A stretch of 64,000 nt of DNA from Phytomonas francai (GCA_001766655.1 MJCC01000013.1:252896-316895), one strand, 5' to 3'; positions 31,108-41,128 are shown, numbered from the stretch's first letter. Program-made: numbers and translations. Notes: generated by a model from the letters alone, not told the origin.

Positions 31108-32508
31108 TTAATGCGCATCAAAAAGCTCGATCCAGGCTTCGATGTCTGGGGAAAGATTCTTCTGAGTGAGCCGGGCAACTTCTCTAAAGATGTGCAAAAC
31201 ACCATAAAGCTGATTTTGTTGAAGTGAATTGACTAAATAACGCACAAATTGATCAAACCCATCATTGGAAATCGAACGCGCCCGCGCAATAGCTTCGTAT
31301 GCGTCCGAAAGCCGGCCTTGCCTTACGCCTATAATAAGAAAGGCAGCCATAACCAGCGGATAGTCTGCCAGATCAGGCATGCGCCTCACGCTATCGAAGA
31401 AAAGTGCTTCCATTGGAGGTCGACGACTCACCTCTGAGGCATAACGATTCATCAGAATATGCATACCTTTGTGTTTGAGAAAGCTTTCCGCGGCCTCGGG
31501 TGTGCCCTGAACGCAGCTCGATGCCTCATCTAATAAGCGGATCACCTCCTGGTGCATCTTAGCACGGAAAAAGGTAAAAATACAATTTATACCAACACGC
31601 TGGCTTGGACCAGTCCAGAGTGTGTCTTGTTCAGGATGCCAATGGCGCATTAGCTGTTCAGCATAATGCGGCATCGGAGGAATGTGATTACTCAAGAAGA
31701 ATATAAACGTGCATTGTGCGTCAATCGTAGGATCCAGGTTGGCCTCCGCCAAGCATTGAATACACGCAATAGCTTCATCGATTTGTTCAAGCTGCACAAA
31801 CGCACAAATCGCCGCAGAGACGGCGCGCTGGTTCCATCGTGCGGACGTGTGCCGCATCCACCGCCACTGTACGGCGATCCTGTTATAATCCTTGTACTCC
31901 AGTAGGATGTCCAGAATCATGGAAAAATCTGTGGGGTCGATAAACCCCCCTTGCATAGCTATTTTTACGACTGACATGATATCCCCACAATCAGTGGCGG
32001 AAGGAGAACTCAGTACACACAGGGACTTCAACAACATAGGTGCAGAATGGGGTACGAAACGGATATGACTAAGAACCATCTGTCGGACCTCTCTCCTGAA
32101 CGACTCTGGGCAACTCGAATCCGAGATGCAGTGGTTCGCCAAAATGTTCAAGAAAATCACTACCCCGGGGGCATGGGCATCTCGAAGTAGGACCAACGTC
32201 TCCTTGATGTCCTCCGCAGAAAACTCACCCTTGTGTTCATGAAAATGTTCCTTAAGATTCAGAATGAGCTTTTCCGGTTGAGGGTAGCATGAGATGGTCG
32301 ATACTGCATCGCGATATCTTTTGCCCTTGATACAAAAAGTGGTGTACGCAGTCGCAACAGGTAATGGAAGCGGGGCATTAGGGGATAGCTCTCGGAAGGT
32401 AGCAATAGCCCGCTGGCACTGCTCTTCGTTGTGAATCAACTTCGCGGTGTCTTCACCACAAAGGAGCTGCGCAAACGAAAGCAAACGAATGGATGTTTTT
32501 TGTAGCAT
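31108..32508 (-). CDS. PPR-like helical-repeat protein, probably mitochondrial
   Basis: 466 residues. The start is taken at ATG 32508 because the open frame upstream of it runs through a T-rich tract and has no ATG. The N-terminus (MLQKTSIRLLSFAQLL) is basic and amphipathic, as in mitochondrial presequences. The body is a series of paired helices with repeat-like units, for example AVSAAICAFVQLEQIDEAIA and INCIFTFFRAKMHQEVIRLL. This resembles pentatricopeptide repeats, which bind organellar RNA or structure mitoribosomes in kinetoplastids. The repeats are degenerate, so another alpha-solenoid is possible. The exact role is unknown. Confidence 0.7.
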   Translation of the reverse strand: MLQKTSIRLLSFAQLLCGEDTAKLIHNEEQCQRAIATFRELSPNAPLPLPVATAYTTFCIKGKRYRDAVSTISCYPQPEKLILNLKEHFHEHKGEFSAEDIKETLVLLRDAHAPGVVIFLNILANHCISDSSCPESFRREVRQMVLSHIRFVPHSAPMLLKSLCVLSSPSATDCGDIMSVVKIAMQGGFIDPTDFSMILDILLEYKDYNRIAVQWRWMRHTSARWNQRAVSAAICAFVQLEQIDEAIACIQCLAEANLDPTIDAQCTFIFFLSNHIPPMPHYAEQLMRHWHPEQDTLWTGPSQRVGINCIFTFFRAKMHQEVIRLLDEASSCVQGTPEAAESFLKHKGMHILMNRYASEVSRRPPMEALFFDSVRRMPDLADYPLVMAAFLIIGVRQGRLSDAYEAIARARSISNDGFDQFVRYLVNSLQQNQLYGVLHIFREVARLTQKNLSPDIEAWIELFDAH

Positions 32509-32775
32509 ACTATTCTGCTCCCTATGTAAAGCACAGAAATTTAAGAAAAAAAAGGAAAGCCAACGGAAAATAGGCAAAAAAAGAACTTTACAAGTTGCTC
32601 CGCCGTCGTTGATTCCGAAAATTCGATTACTCGCTTAGTAATCTCTCTTTTTTATTATTAGGATTATTAGTTTTCCGATTGGTTTTGCGTACTCTAGTAT
32701 TCTATTATATTATCCATGCGAAGAACCCTCCCTGTCGTGTCTAGAATTTCAGTAAAGCTATTGAATGTATGTAAC

Positions 32776-33396
32776 CTATACCTCATCGTCTGGGGCCCCT
32801 AAGGCGGACATCACTTCCATTTTCTCCTCATCCTGCAGTTGCTCCCAGCATTGCCGGATGAACTCCGTGTCCTGCAGCTTCAGGATCGGAATGGCGCTAC
32901 CGATCGAAGCCTCGAGCAACTCCATCACGGCCCCGAGTCGATCGTAAAGCGCCTGGCGCTGCCGCCACTTCGCCGTCGACGCGTTTGCGTTATTCCCCGA
33001 CGAGAGCGCGACAAAGCGCTGGACGAGGGCCGTGCACAGCCTGCACACGCGCGCGAGCGCGCCGTCGACGTCGCCCTGCACGCGGTAGCCAATCCACCGC
33101 GCGGGGAGCAGCGCCTCGACCTCCTCCGGGCAGCTGCACTGGCCCACGCGGGCCTCCCAGTCAGCCTCCTCGTCCGTCCAGGAGAGGTCCCAGGTCTCGA
33201 CGGGGTCGGGCGGCGCGAGCAGCGCGCGCGCGGCGGCCGCCTCCCAGCCGTGCAGGACCCCCCCGCAGACCGGCCGCCGCTCGCGCGCCGCGACGTTCGG
33301 CCCGGTGGCCCCGACCGCCCTCGGATTCAGCAGCCGCAACCGCTCGCAGGCCGACATCTGCGCGGGGTTCGTCGTGTAGGGAAGGACAAAGTTCAT
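32776..33396 (-). CDS. Unrecognised protein, 206 residues
   Basis: GC-rich ORF with an ATG start. The N-terminus is Ala/Arg-rich. The C-terminal half is helical and ends in an acidic tail (LGAPDDEV), with segments such as ALARVCRLCTALVQRFVAL and CWEQLQDEEKMEVM. No domain recognised. It lies 379 bases downstream of the next small gene and 267 bases before the PPR-like gene on the same strand, which fits normal spacing here. Coding is likely from composition and placement. Confidence 0.7.
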   Translation of the reverse strand: MNFVLPYTTNPAQMSACERLRLLNPRAVGATGPNVAARERRPVCGGVLHGWEAAAARALLAPPDPVETWDLSWTDEEADWEARVGQCSCPEEVEALLPARWIGYRVQGDVDGALARVCRLCTALVQRFVALSSGNNANASTAKWRQRQALYDRLGAVMELLEASIGSAIPILKLQDTEFIRQCWEQLQDEEKMEVMSALGAPDDEV

Positions 33397-34015
33397 TCCT
33401 CACCCCCCCCCCCTCCCCTCGTATTTGTCTGTGACAGAAAGAAACGAAGAGATCCTGGCCCTGTCGGGGTGTCACGTGTCTGCGTACTTGTGGGGTTGTC
33501 ACAGGAATCCTGACCCCACCCCACCCCCTTTTTACCGTCCTAACGTGTGACGGATCTAATCAAGCGAGCGCGCGAAGACGGCGAAGAAAAGCAACGGTGC
33601 GTGCGCTGCCTCCTTCCCCTCTCAACGGTGACACAACCGCAAAGAAATGATAAGGAAAGTATTCGCCAAGAATGGGGGTGGCTAGTTACCGACAAAGCGA
33701 TAGGAATTTGGCTGAGGTTTATCTTGAGAACTAAAAAATAGGTGAATAGAAACGAAAACAGAGACTCGGAAAAAGTGTGTGGCGTTTTCCTACAAACGGA
33801 GTAATATAGAGATTGCACGCATGCGATCACTGACAAAAGGAGCCTTCCATAGAGGAAAAAAGGTGCTCCAGACCATTATACTAATTTGGTAGAGAGGGAT
33901 TCTCTGGTAAAGAATGTTTGGTCGCAGAACAAAGCAGAATTTTTGTGAAAAATAAAAAAGTAATACAGCAATGTATTTTACACAGCTACCTTGGGAAATA
34001 AATCCCATCCCCGTT
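33397..34015. other. Intergenic
   Basis: Spacer between the tail-anchored microprotein gene and the 206-residue gene. A G-rich run on the minus strand (33,404-33,419) is close to the 206-residue gene start. No other gene seen. Confidence 0.55.
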
Positions 34016-34258
34016 TCAAGGGGAAAGAACTACAACTAACTGATCCAGCACCAAGTAGGTAAGGAAAATAATCGCAGAAAGTATAATAGACTCTTTAAAC
34101 ACTTGTATTAACGATTTTGTACGCTGGTCAGATCTTGAAGAGTATGCTTGCTGGAAAAGAGCAAGTTTTTGCATTCTTAGCAAGATCAATTCAATTTCCT
34201 CTGCATATTCTATGTCACAAGAGTCATTTCGTAATTCACTCTGATCTAAATAAGACAT
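34016..34258 (-). CDS. Tail-anchored small membrane protein
   Basis: 80 residues from ATG 34258. A frame extension of 29 codons upstream runs through a pyrimidine tract ending in TTTTTTAG, so the shorter start, 22 bases after that AG, is preferred. The first 50 residues are acidic then helical (EEIELILLRMQKLALFQ). Residues about 53-77 form one hydrophobic helix (SIILSAIIFLTYLVLDQLVV), and only a few residues follow. This layout predicts a tail-anchored protein with a cytosolic head, as in SNARE-like, Fis1-like or small assembly factors. No family is recognised. Confidence 0.55.
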   Translation of the reverse strand: MSYLDQSELRNDSCDIEYAEEIELILLRMQKLALFQQAYSSRSDQRTKSLIQVFKESIILSAIIFLTYLVLDQLVVVLSP

Positions 34259-34280
34259 ACACTTTGTCACGTAAAGATAA

Positions 34281-34300
34281 CTAAAAAATAGAAAGTGAAG
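34281..34300 (-). promoter_or_regulatory. Predicted spliced-leader acceptor
   Basis: A pyrimidine-rich run ending in TTTTTTAG lies 22 bases before ATG 34258 and decides the short start of the tail-anchored protein. Confidence 0.5.
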
Positions 34301-34979
34301 ACTAAAATTTTTATGGGAGCTAAAAGAGGTATCAATAGTTATCAAGACCCTATATTGAATAAACCAATCAAATAAATAAAAAGTCGAAAAAATGAGGTTA
34401 GGAATGAAAATTGAAGGTACAATTTACATTTAGAAATGAATGCACTAAGCAAACGGAAACAAAAAAAAATCATGCCAATGAAGCTATTGTAACTGCATAA
34501 AGCAACAAATGCAATAAAAATAAAAAACAATAATGACGCAAAGCAACGCTCCTAATGTCTAAATCGAAAGAAATCGAACGCCGATGTGAGCATGAATGCA
34601 TTCGTATCTGAACAATGATAAAAAATACCACACACAAGGGTCGACACAGAATAAGCTGTGGATAGCTGCACATAGCAAATCCCCCACTTTGGGTCGATTT
34701 ACTACTTCAACTAGAAGAAGAAATTGTATTTGGCAATAATCGTACCCCTTTTACTCTGTTTCCGCTCCCACTCGTCATCCTGTCATGCTTGTTCAGAAGC
34801 TTTTCGTTCCCTCTTATGCTTCCTCTACTTAGCTTCTACGCATGTTTGCCTCCTAAGCTCAGACTTAGCTCGTGTTTCACCCTCCCCCACACACACATAC
34901 TCACAAAAAAAAAATGCCGTCCCTATCCTGTTTTTACATTGATGCTCCTTTTCATACATAAGAAGGTTTTGGGGTATCT
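34301..34979. other. Intergenic
   Basis: AT-rich spacer between the charged helical protein and the tail-anchored microprotein. Pyrimidine-rich sequence on the plus strand (34,740-34,900) is not on the transcribed strand. No supported gene. Confidence 0.55.
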
Positions 34980-36263
34980 TCACCTCTCAGATGCAAGGCG
35001 TGCTGCCTTACGCTCAATTGCTCGCTCTGCGGCCTTCTTCAAATCAGCCTGTTGACGAAGCTGTCGCGCACGTTTCTGTTGTCGTTCCTTCAACAATGCG
35101 AGATGTTCTGTGTGAAGGAACATGTTAGCCGCCCATTGCTTATCCTCTTGCTCTATAATTGTCCTCCGGCGCCTTTCCTCGGCTAAAATGCAATTAATTT
35201 GTTGATCAACTATCAAGTTCTGCCGCAAAGTTAGCTTGCTTTGCCTAGCGCCTTCCTGAAATCCGAGGCCACCACCACAGGGCATGCCCACCTGTTCGTG
35301 CAGTACCGCATCATCTTGGTATCGATATGTCTCTTTCACGGGCCATTCCAAGGGCGGTCCACTGCGTGCACTGATCCTTTCACTGAACTCGTCCTTCGCC
35401 GTTCTGTCCATCACGCGAGTGCCCTCCCTTTCCAACGCAGACTCACGGGCACGTCGCTCCCGTGCCTCCGCCGCGAGCCACCAATTGTCCTCCATGACCC
35501 GGCGTTCCCTTTCTCGCCGCGTTGATTCAACGGCGTACGCGTTCACGGTGGGGGGTATAAAACTCATCGGATCCGAAAACCGGGAATGCTGTTCGTGCGC
35601 CTGTGTAAAATAGCACCTGTCTCCCTCCGCGTCGCTTTCGCTCGCGTCTCGTGGGATAGGGCGGGCATCCTCATTCTTTCCGTAAGGTGGCCTCCCCTCA
35701 TGGCTTTGCGGCCTATCATTGCAATGCCAAGACATTAAAGCTCCGCGCTCCATCCGATATTGCAATCCTCTGCGCAGCTCCTCTCGTCGACGCTCCTCCT
35801 GGTGCATTTTGCAAAGGCGTAGCTCATCCAGCATCCTTTCCCGCGTCGCGTCTGTGAGCATCTCCGGTGTATTGCGTATCTTACGAAGGTCACCAACCAG
35901 AGAACTATCCTCTAATCGATATTTCTGCCAATGGGTATCGCTTTTGCGTTGGAAGAGTTTCTTTTTAGGTGCACGAGTAAAGGAAGGTTTCGACGGATAC
36001 TCAACACCTTCCGGCTTGTTATGGGCCTTAATGGGGTTAACTGCTTCGCCACTAGCTTCCATGTGTTTATGTTCAGATATGGGTGAAGAAGTCCCCCTAG
36101 TCGACTGTCTTGGCCTGTCAACCTCTGTCTTCAAAATAAACTCCCCGGGGCTTAAACCGTCGTGGTGCTCGTGCGGTGTAGAGTGAGGTAGCAAAATTCC
36201 CTCCGGGCTGTCCATTCGCGCATTTTTGTCCAAATGCGATGAATGGGAAGGACTGTCCCCCAT
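34980..36263 (-). CDS. Charged helical protein
   Basis: 427 residues. The N-terminal 110 residues are polar and probably disordered. Residues about 120-180, 250-300 and 330-427 are highly charged helices rich in Arg, Glu and Gln (RMLDELRLCKMHQEERRREE near 145, and a repeated ERR/KKAAER pattern at the C-terminus). The helices resemble trichohyalin-like or RIB43A-like microtubule-associated proteins of flagella, but no diagnostic motif is visible, so the resemblance may only reflect composition. The start is the first ATG in the frame. Confidence 0.8.
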   Translation of the reverse strand: MGDSPSHSSHLDKNARMDSPEGILLPHSTPHEHHDGLSPGEFILKTEVDRPRQSTRGTSSPISEHKHMEASGEAVNPIKAHNKPEGVEYPSKPSFTRAPKKKLFQRKSDTHWQKYRLEDSSLVGDLRKIRNTPEMLTDATRERMLDELRLCKMHQEERRREELRRGLQYRMERGALMSWHCNDRPQSHEGRPPYGKNEDARPIPRDASESDAEGDRCYFTQAHEQHSRFSDPMSFIPPTVNAYAVESTRRERERRVMEDNWWLAAEARERRARESALEREGTRVMDRTAKDEFSERISARSGPPLEWPVKETYRYQDDAVLHEQVGMPCGGGLGFQEGARQSKLTLRQNLIVDQQINCILAEERRRRTIIEQEDKQWAANMFLHTEHLALLKERQQKRARQLRQQADLKKAAERAIERKAARLASER

Positions 36264-36721
36264 GTATAATCATAAAAAAACTATCTAATTACTTTATGCG
36301 TTTATGTTTGGAATAGAAAAGAATTTTTGCAAGGATAAAGCGAAATGAAATACAAACAAAAAAGACGCTATGACTTATTAATAAGCCATTTCTAAACTTC
36401 CTATAAAGCCTCACATTAATTTTGAAATAAAAAAAAGTATTGAAAGTGATACTAAAAAAAATTCTCGCATACACTTTATTCGCATAGGAAGAGATAGAAT
36501 TCGGATGGAAACTTTTAGGACTGATATCGCTAGTGAAATAATAAGACAATTTCCATCTTTAATGTAGAGTAAATTTTGACAATTTAGTGTTATTGTTTCC
36601 AAGCCTATCATTATAATCTATCATATATATCAAGTAAAAGCAACTCATTCATCACGTGAAATAGTTTTCCGGGAATTCATCATTATACGCATACAATATT
36701 TTAACCAAATTGGACGGAACA
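36264..36721. other. Intergenic
   Basis: AT-rich spacer between the isochorismatase-like gene and the charged helical protein gene. No supported gene. Confidence 0.6.
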
Positions 36722-37300
36722 TTAGATTTGAATCGGGTGCATATCCCTCAACAACTTGGACACTTTCTTAAACTCCGCATCAGAGGCATCCCTGATCATC
36801 TGAAGCATGAAACTTTCAGATGTAGTGAGAACACAATTAGGCCCCCATGTTCGCATTGTATCAAGAGCCACCTTGAGATCCATATCTTTCTGGCTTCCAA
36901 CGCCGTCAACGAGCACGAAAACACGTTTATTCAGATCCAATAGATCCGAAATTGTCTGCAGGACGCAAACATGTCCCTCAATCCCAAGTACGGATACGGC
37001 ATCCACATCCATGAGAAGCTTTTTCACGTCCGGAACGATGGCCGAAAACGAGGTTTTTTCAATAACATGTCCACCTTTAGGAATTACCAGGTCGCTCACG
37101 TTATCCCCCAACCCCTTGGGGTACTGTTTCGTTGCGATGAAAGTCGTTTGCTGGGGAAGAATCTCATGCAAACTTGCCATGCGGTTGGACACGAAGACGG
37201 AGTTGGGAAAGTTTGGTATCCGTTTGGCGAAGGCGGTTTGTAGGTCAATGGTTAGGAATGCTGTCTTGCATTTGCCGTAATGCGAGGCAATTCGGGACAT
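36722..37300 (-). CDS. Isochorismatase-fold cysteine hydrolase
   Basis: 192 residues, the usual length for single-domain members such as ISOC1/ISOC2. The catalytic triad is intact: D19 (TIDLQ), K82 (EKTSFSA) and C112 in GIEGHVCVLQTISDLL, with the characteristic non-proline bend before V111. Members hydrolyse small amides or vinyl ethers, and eukaryotic members often have unknown substrates. A Leishmania member has been described as a mitochondrion-associated ribonuclease, so substrate assignment should stay open. The N-terminus is short and weakly basic; targeting is not clear. The start ATG is preceded by a run of T interrupted by A (37,301-37,312 on the minus strand). Confidence 0.9.
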   Translation of the reverse strand: MSRIASHYGKCKTAFLTIDLQTAFAKRIPNFPNSVFVSNRMASLHEILPQQTTFIATKQYPKGLGDNVSDLVIPKGGHVIEKTSFSAIVPDVKKLLMDVDAVSVLGIEGHVCVLQTISDLLDLNKRVFVLVDGVGSQKDMDLKVALDTMRTWGPNCVLTTSESFMLQMIRDASDAEFKKVSKLLRDMHPIQI

Positions 37301-37601
37301 TTTTTTTAGATATTTCGTTGTGATGATACTTGGTAGAGAATACTCTTTGAAGCTATGTGGAATAGTTTTTGGGTGGGAAAAACAGCACAGAATAAAACCA
37401 TGTGAGACAAATAGTTTGCTTCAGTGAGGGGCATTTACTGTTACTATCGAGCGTTGTAATGGGACAATTTTAGTTGCCCAATCGTACAAATGATCCACAA
37501 ACAATGATAGAGATAAAAAGGCTTAAAATCAAACAAAAGTCTCAGGAATAAAATTTGAGGCGCTATACCTGGGTTGGGAAGCTTTAGCGATGGCGAGTAT
37601 A
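37301..37601. other. Intergenic
   Basis: Spacer of 301 bases between the pseudophosphatase and isochorismatase-like genes. Nothing beyond expected processing signals. Confidence 0.6.
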
Positions 37602-38816
37602 TTAGTTCCAAGCAAACTTAGGCAGCGGCAAATTAAAAAATTTTAGAAGCTGGCACATACGCCGCATCTTCGCTCGTGCATGACTCTCGCGGTTTCTGTA
37701 ATCCTCCTCCTCCTCGGAGGGTGGTTGCTGAGGGATAGAACCGAAAATCAATTCCTGTGCAACCTTCGCCAGAGCATTTTCGAGCATCGGCTCCGCCCAA
37801 GAAAAGGCATGATTTTGCTTACCAGGCATGATAAGAGGGCGCTCGTTGTACACCTTAAGCTCTCGTATCGTCAGGCTCTTGTTTGCGACCTCTAAAATGC
37901 ACGCGTTGTTCCGATTATTACCACAGAAGCAAGGGGCAGAAAAGATAGATATAGCAGCTGGTATTTGCGTTTCCGGGTGAATTTTGTCTATAACAAATCC
38001 TGGGAAATAAATTGACTCTTCACTGTGGCTCGGTCTTGTCAGGCCATCGCCGTCAGGGCAGTTCGTGTGGTATTCCATGCCTACAATCAGCGTCGCCAGG
38101 TTATTGCGACTAATAAAATTGCAAGCCGCATTGAAGGTATACAAAAATGCTCGATCGTGTTGTGAAGCGACGAAAATGTATTTTCCCGATACCATCTCCT
38201 CACGTTCACTTATCCGACTATTAACAACAAACTCCCAGAGTGACTCTCCCAAGGGCTCTGCCTCAATTTGAGAAATTAAACGAAACCCCGAGGCAGGTCC
38301 ACCAGCAACACAAAAGAAAACTTCATCAATCAGGCAAACAATTGGCAAGGTAGAAAAGAAATTACGCACCTCTTTCTCGTATATCTCTACATCAGTATTT
38401 GAGTGGATTGAGCGTAGAATGAGTTCATTTTGTAGTGATCCAAAAAACTCGGGTTGCATCGGGTAGAGCAGCTCGTGCTTTCCCAAGAGAGGCACTACCT
38501 TTTTCCCCGAATGGGAAACAAGAAGTGAAACCAGGTACAGCACCTCTATGGATTGGTGAGAACCATCAATATAATTGCCTAGTAGTACAATATTTTCGAC
38601 ATCTTTATTCAAAAGATTCGTGGTGTGTATATAGTTTGCAAAATCCGATGCATGCCCCCGTATAGGGCCAACCACAACGGTGCTTCCGGTAACCCTCACC
38701 ATGTGTGGATACGCGGCGCAAACAGCACCCGCATGATGGAGAGCCTCGATGACGGTCTCCATCGGGATACTTTCACCACTGCGAATCGTCTTCGCCGCCG
38801 ACAAAATTTTGTCCAT
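37602..38816 (-). CDS. PPP-family pseudophosphatase
   Basis: 404 residues from ATG 38816, 14 bases after a clear acceptor. The order and spacing of motifs follow serine/threonine phosphatases of the PPP family, but the metal ligands are lost. GDxHG reads GPIRG (D to P51, H to R53). GDxVDRG reads GNYIDGS (D to N81, R to G85). GNHE reads GKHE (N to K113). The HGG motif reads AGG (H to A171). The late SAPNYC segment reads FSAPCFCGN (from 292). No PPP-type dimetal site can form as seen. The fold is therefore inferred to serve binding, scaffolding or regulation. The C-terminal 60 residues are an acidic then basic tail (EEEEDYRNRE...). The subfamily is not clear. Confidence 0.85.
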   Translation of the reverse strand: MDKILSAAKTIRSGESIPMETVIEALHHAGAVCAAYPHMVRVTGSTVVVGPIRGHASDFANYIHTTNLLNKDVENIVLLGNYIDGSHQSIEVLYLVSLLVSHSGKKVVPLLGKHELLYPMQPEFFGSLQNELILRSIHSNTDVEIYEKEVRNFFSTLPIVCLIDEVFFCVAGGPASGFRLISQIEAEPLGESLWEFVVNSRISEREEMVSGKYIFVASQHDRAFLYTFNAACNFISRNNLATLIVGMEYHTNCPDGDGLTRPSHSEESIYFPGFVIDKIHPETQIPAAISIFSAPCFCGNNRNNACILEVANKSLTIRELKVYNERPLIMPGKQNHAFSWAEPMLENALAKVAQELIFGSIPQQPPSEEEEDYRNRESHARAKMRRMCQLLKFFNLPLPKFAWN

Positions 38817-38830
38817 TCGGTTATTGTTAC

Positions 38831-38854
38831 CTAAAACACAAAACAATAAAAAGG
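38831..38854 (-). promoter_or_regulatory. Predicted spliced-leader acceptor
   Basis: A T-rich tract ending in GTTTTAG directly precedes the short leader of the pseudophosphatase gene. It shows that the in-frame codons upstream of ATG 38816 are not translated. Confidence 0.6.
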
Positions 38855-39076
38855 ATATTAGTCCCTGACTAGTTAATTAAAAAAGTAAGAATAATAATAA
38901 AATAACCAAATGACAGATGTAAAAGAAACCTCCTTACACATGAAAAAAAAGCGCATTTCGTATAACCTTACTCATTCTTAGTTGTTGTTTTTTTTGAATC
39001 GATGGGTTAGAACAGTTTCGCCAAATTAACTGTTAAGAGCAATGGGATTCGCAAAATTGTGGCACATCGCTTCTTG

Positions 39077-39403
39077 TTAGGGCAACTCCGGAAGTGTATT
39101 TAAATAATCCAATGTATCATAATACACTGAAACAAGCTCAGAAACCTCTAAAAACATTTCACAAACCCTCCTTGTGCATGTTGTTGGAGTGTACGTATGC
39201 ATGGCATCAAAAACCATCTGCTCGCGGGGCGTACCTATGATATGATAACTCGAAAGTATACCTCGCCGGCTATATGCACCCACAAAATATGATGGTATAG
39301 CTGTCCTTTTATGCGTTGGAAGCGGTAGGACATCATAGAACCGTTTTAGCCCATCAAAATTCCTATGAATAGGTAACTGTTCTCTTTTTCCTTTTCTAGT
39401 CAT
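39077..39403 (-). CDS. Unrecognised small protein, 108 residues
   Basis: The start is ATG 39403; the open frame continues upstream only through a pyrimidine tract ending in CTCTAG 17 bases before it. The product is basic at the N-terminus (TRKGKREQLPIHRN) and otherwise mixed, with segments LKRFYDVLPLPTHKR and RRVCEMFLEVSELVSVYYD. The size and basic start would suit a mitochondrial ribosomal or respiratory accessory protein, but this is a guess. It sits 226 bases downstream of mS29 in the same unit. Confidence 0.6.
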   Translation of the reverse strand: MTRKGKREQLPIHRNFDGLKRFYDVLPLPTHKRTAIPSYFVGAYSRRGILSSYHIIGTPREQMVFDAMHTYTPTTCTRRVCEMFLEVSELVSVYYDTLDYLNTLPELP

Positions 39404-39628
39404 AATGTTACCCAAGACAACTAGAGCACAAATCAATAATGAGAAAGGGATAGAATTCAGCAAAATACAATAAAATGTAGAAGAGAGGCTTGAATTCTAA
39501 TGCCTCCCCCCAGCCCATCTTGCTCAACGAAAGAATGTGGCATCATATAAATCCCAAATCTAGCCAGTTATTTAGCAATGCTAATAAACACCACGTAATC
39601 AATCGAATAGCAACTCCGAATAATCCCA

Positions 39629-41128
39629 TTACTGTCTCGTACTAGGATTAGAAGCCTGTCCCTGCGATACAAAATAAGCTTTACGCCTTGAGAGTAAAAA
39701 CTGCTTCTGGCGAGCCCGTTTGTACTCATAACGCCAGACCATTTCCTGGTGGTAATGATCAATGACACGTTGTGGGTTGCGATCTGACAAAAAGCCTATT
39801 TTGTAAAGCTTTCGCTCGAAATCGCTGGAGTAATGCCACATGGGACCCCAACCAAGCCCACATAACTCGCCAGAGTTAATGACAAAGCGAAGAAACGCTC
39901 GATACTCATATTCGGTAAAGTTTCCTATTTGAATAGGGTGGAAAAAGGAATCTTTTTCTGGGTAATATGGCGCGTACTCATCCAAGCTATTCTTAAATCG
40001 ATCCTTTTCTACATCCGGAAAGCCACTGATGCCATCAAAAGGTTTGAAATCTCGTGTAGTACACGTTATAAAGAATTTATTCGGCTCATCATGGGATAAG
40101 ATAAACTTGTTGAGACCACGCACAAAACTGAGACGCGATGAAGGGATGCGAGGCAACTCTTGGGGGTAGAGATCCACATCTGTGTTTTTGTCGGCGAGTG
40201 ATGTCAACATATGTAAGAAGTCCGGATGTGGATATCGAAAGTGCGTGTTGTGCGAGAAAAGGTTCCACCCGTCAACAGCGATCAAAATTGGTTTTTCCTT
40301 TTCGGCACTTAACTCATCAAAGAGAAACTTTATACAAACGCTTTGCCGATCGATAGAAACTGGGGCAACCGCCTGGTGGCCCCACTCACACAGCTGCAGA
40401 AGGGTCCTAGGTGGCGTCTCGCCTTGGTCTATGGGAAGGTCGCTCGGCGTGCATCTGAGAGGCCAATTCTCTAGAATGCTGCGGTTGGAAATCACAAAAT
40501 ACTGAAGGAACTCTCGCGCAGCGTCTGGTGCGTCAAAAAAACCTGGAAGAATCACACTGGGCCAACACCACTCCCCATGCGTCCATTTCTTAGCATTCGG
40601 CACGTATAGCGTGAGAATGTTGCGTGATCGCGCGAAATGCACAGCCTGACAAATCAACGCACTTTTGCCGCACCCCGTGGGACCATCCAGAATGAAGCCC
40701 GGCCTCCCGTTGCTCAAGGTGCTGATAACACCCCGCTTAGTTGCCCAAAAGGTGAACTTGTGAATAAATGTGTTCAAAAGATGGCTCTCCTTTCGATATA
40801 AGAAGCCACGTGGATGGCCTGGGGGCATTAGCTGCATAACTTTTCCCCCCAAACCTTCCGGAAAGTACCGAATCAACTCGTCGTTACCGATACAGTACAT
40901 TGAATCGATATCATTGAAATTCAGCTGCGTAGGTAAAACTTCCGGTGGGTGTGAATACGTTTTCTTCACGACATTCACAAAATTTCCGTTCTTCTTGACA
41001 AGTGTTCGCTTCAAAGGAATTGCACCGTTCCACATCGCAACGGGAGCCTCGCAGGCATCGGTGTAGCTTTTCACCGCAGGCGGTGTGTACAAGGACGCCA
41101 ATCCTTTGCGGAACGCATGTGCCCTCAT
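39629..41128 (-). CDS. DAP3: Mitochondrial ribosomal small-subunit protein mS29 (DAP3)
   Basis: 499 residues from ATG 41128. The basic, hydroxylated N-terminus (MRAHAFRKGLASLYTPPAVK) is a typical mitochondrial presequence. A P-loop GPTGCGKS lies at 149-156 in the context FILDGPTGCGKSALI, followed by Walker-B-like ILIAVDGWNLF. This is the GTP-binding fold of DAP3/mS29, which sits in the head of the mitochondrial small subunit. Further DAP3 features include NAKKWTHGEW-type sequence after the first strand and the FITCTTRDF strand. It is longer than the human protein (about 398 residues), as usual for kinetoplastid mitoribosome proteins. A pyrimidine tract ending in ATTAG lies 11 bases before the start. 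Confidence 0.9.
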   Translation of the reverse strand: MRAHAFRKGLASLYTPPAVKSYTDACEAPVAMWNGAIPLKRTLVKKNGNFVNVVKKTYSHPPEVLPTQLNFNDIDSMYCIGNDELIRYFPEGLGGKVMQLMPPGHPRGFLYRKESHLLNTFIHKFTFWATKRGVISTLSNGRPGFILDGPTGCGKSALICQAVHFARSRNILTLYVPNAKKWTHGEWCWPSVILPGFFDAPDAAREFLQYFVISNRSILENWPLRCTPSDLPIDQGETPPRTLLQLCEWGHQAVAPVSIDRQSVCIKFLFDELSAEKEKPILIAVDGWNLFSHNTHFRYPHPDFLHMLTSLADKNTDVDLYPQELPRIPSSRLSFVRGLNKFILSHDEPNKFFITCTTRDFKPFDGISGFPDVEKDRFKNSLDEYAPYYPEKDSFFHPIQIGNFTEYEYRAFLRFVINSGELCGLGWGPMWHYSSDFERKLYKIGFLSDRNPQRVIDHYHQEMVWRYEYKRARQKQFLLSRRKAYFVSQGQASNPSTRQ

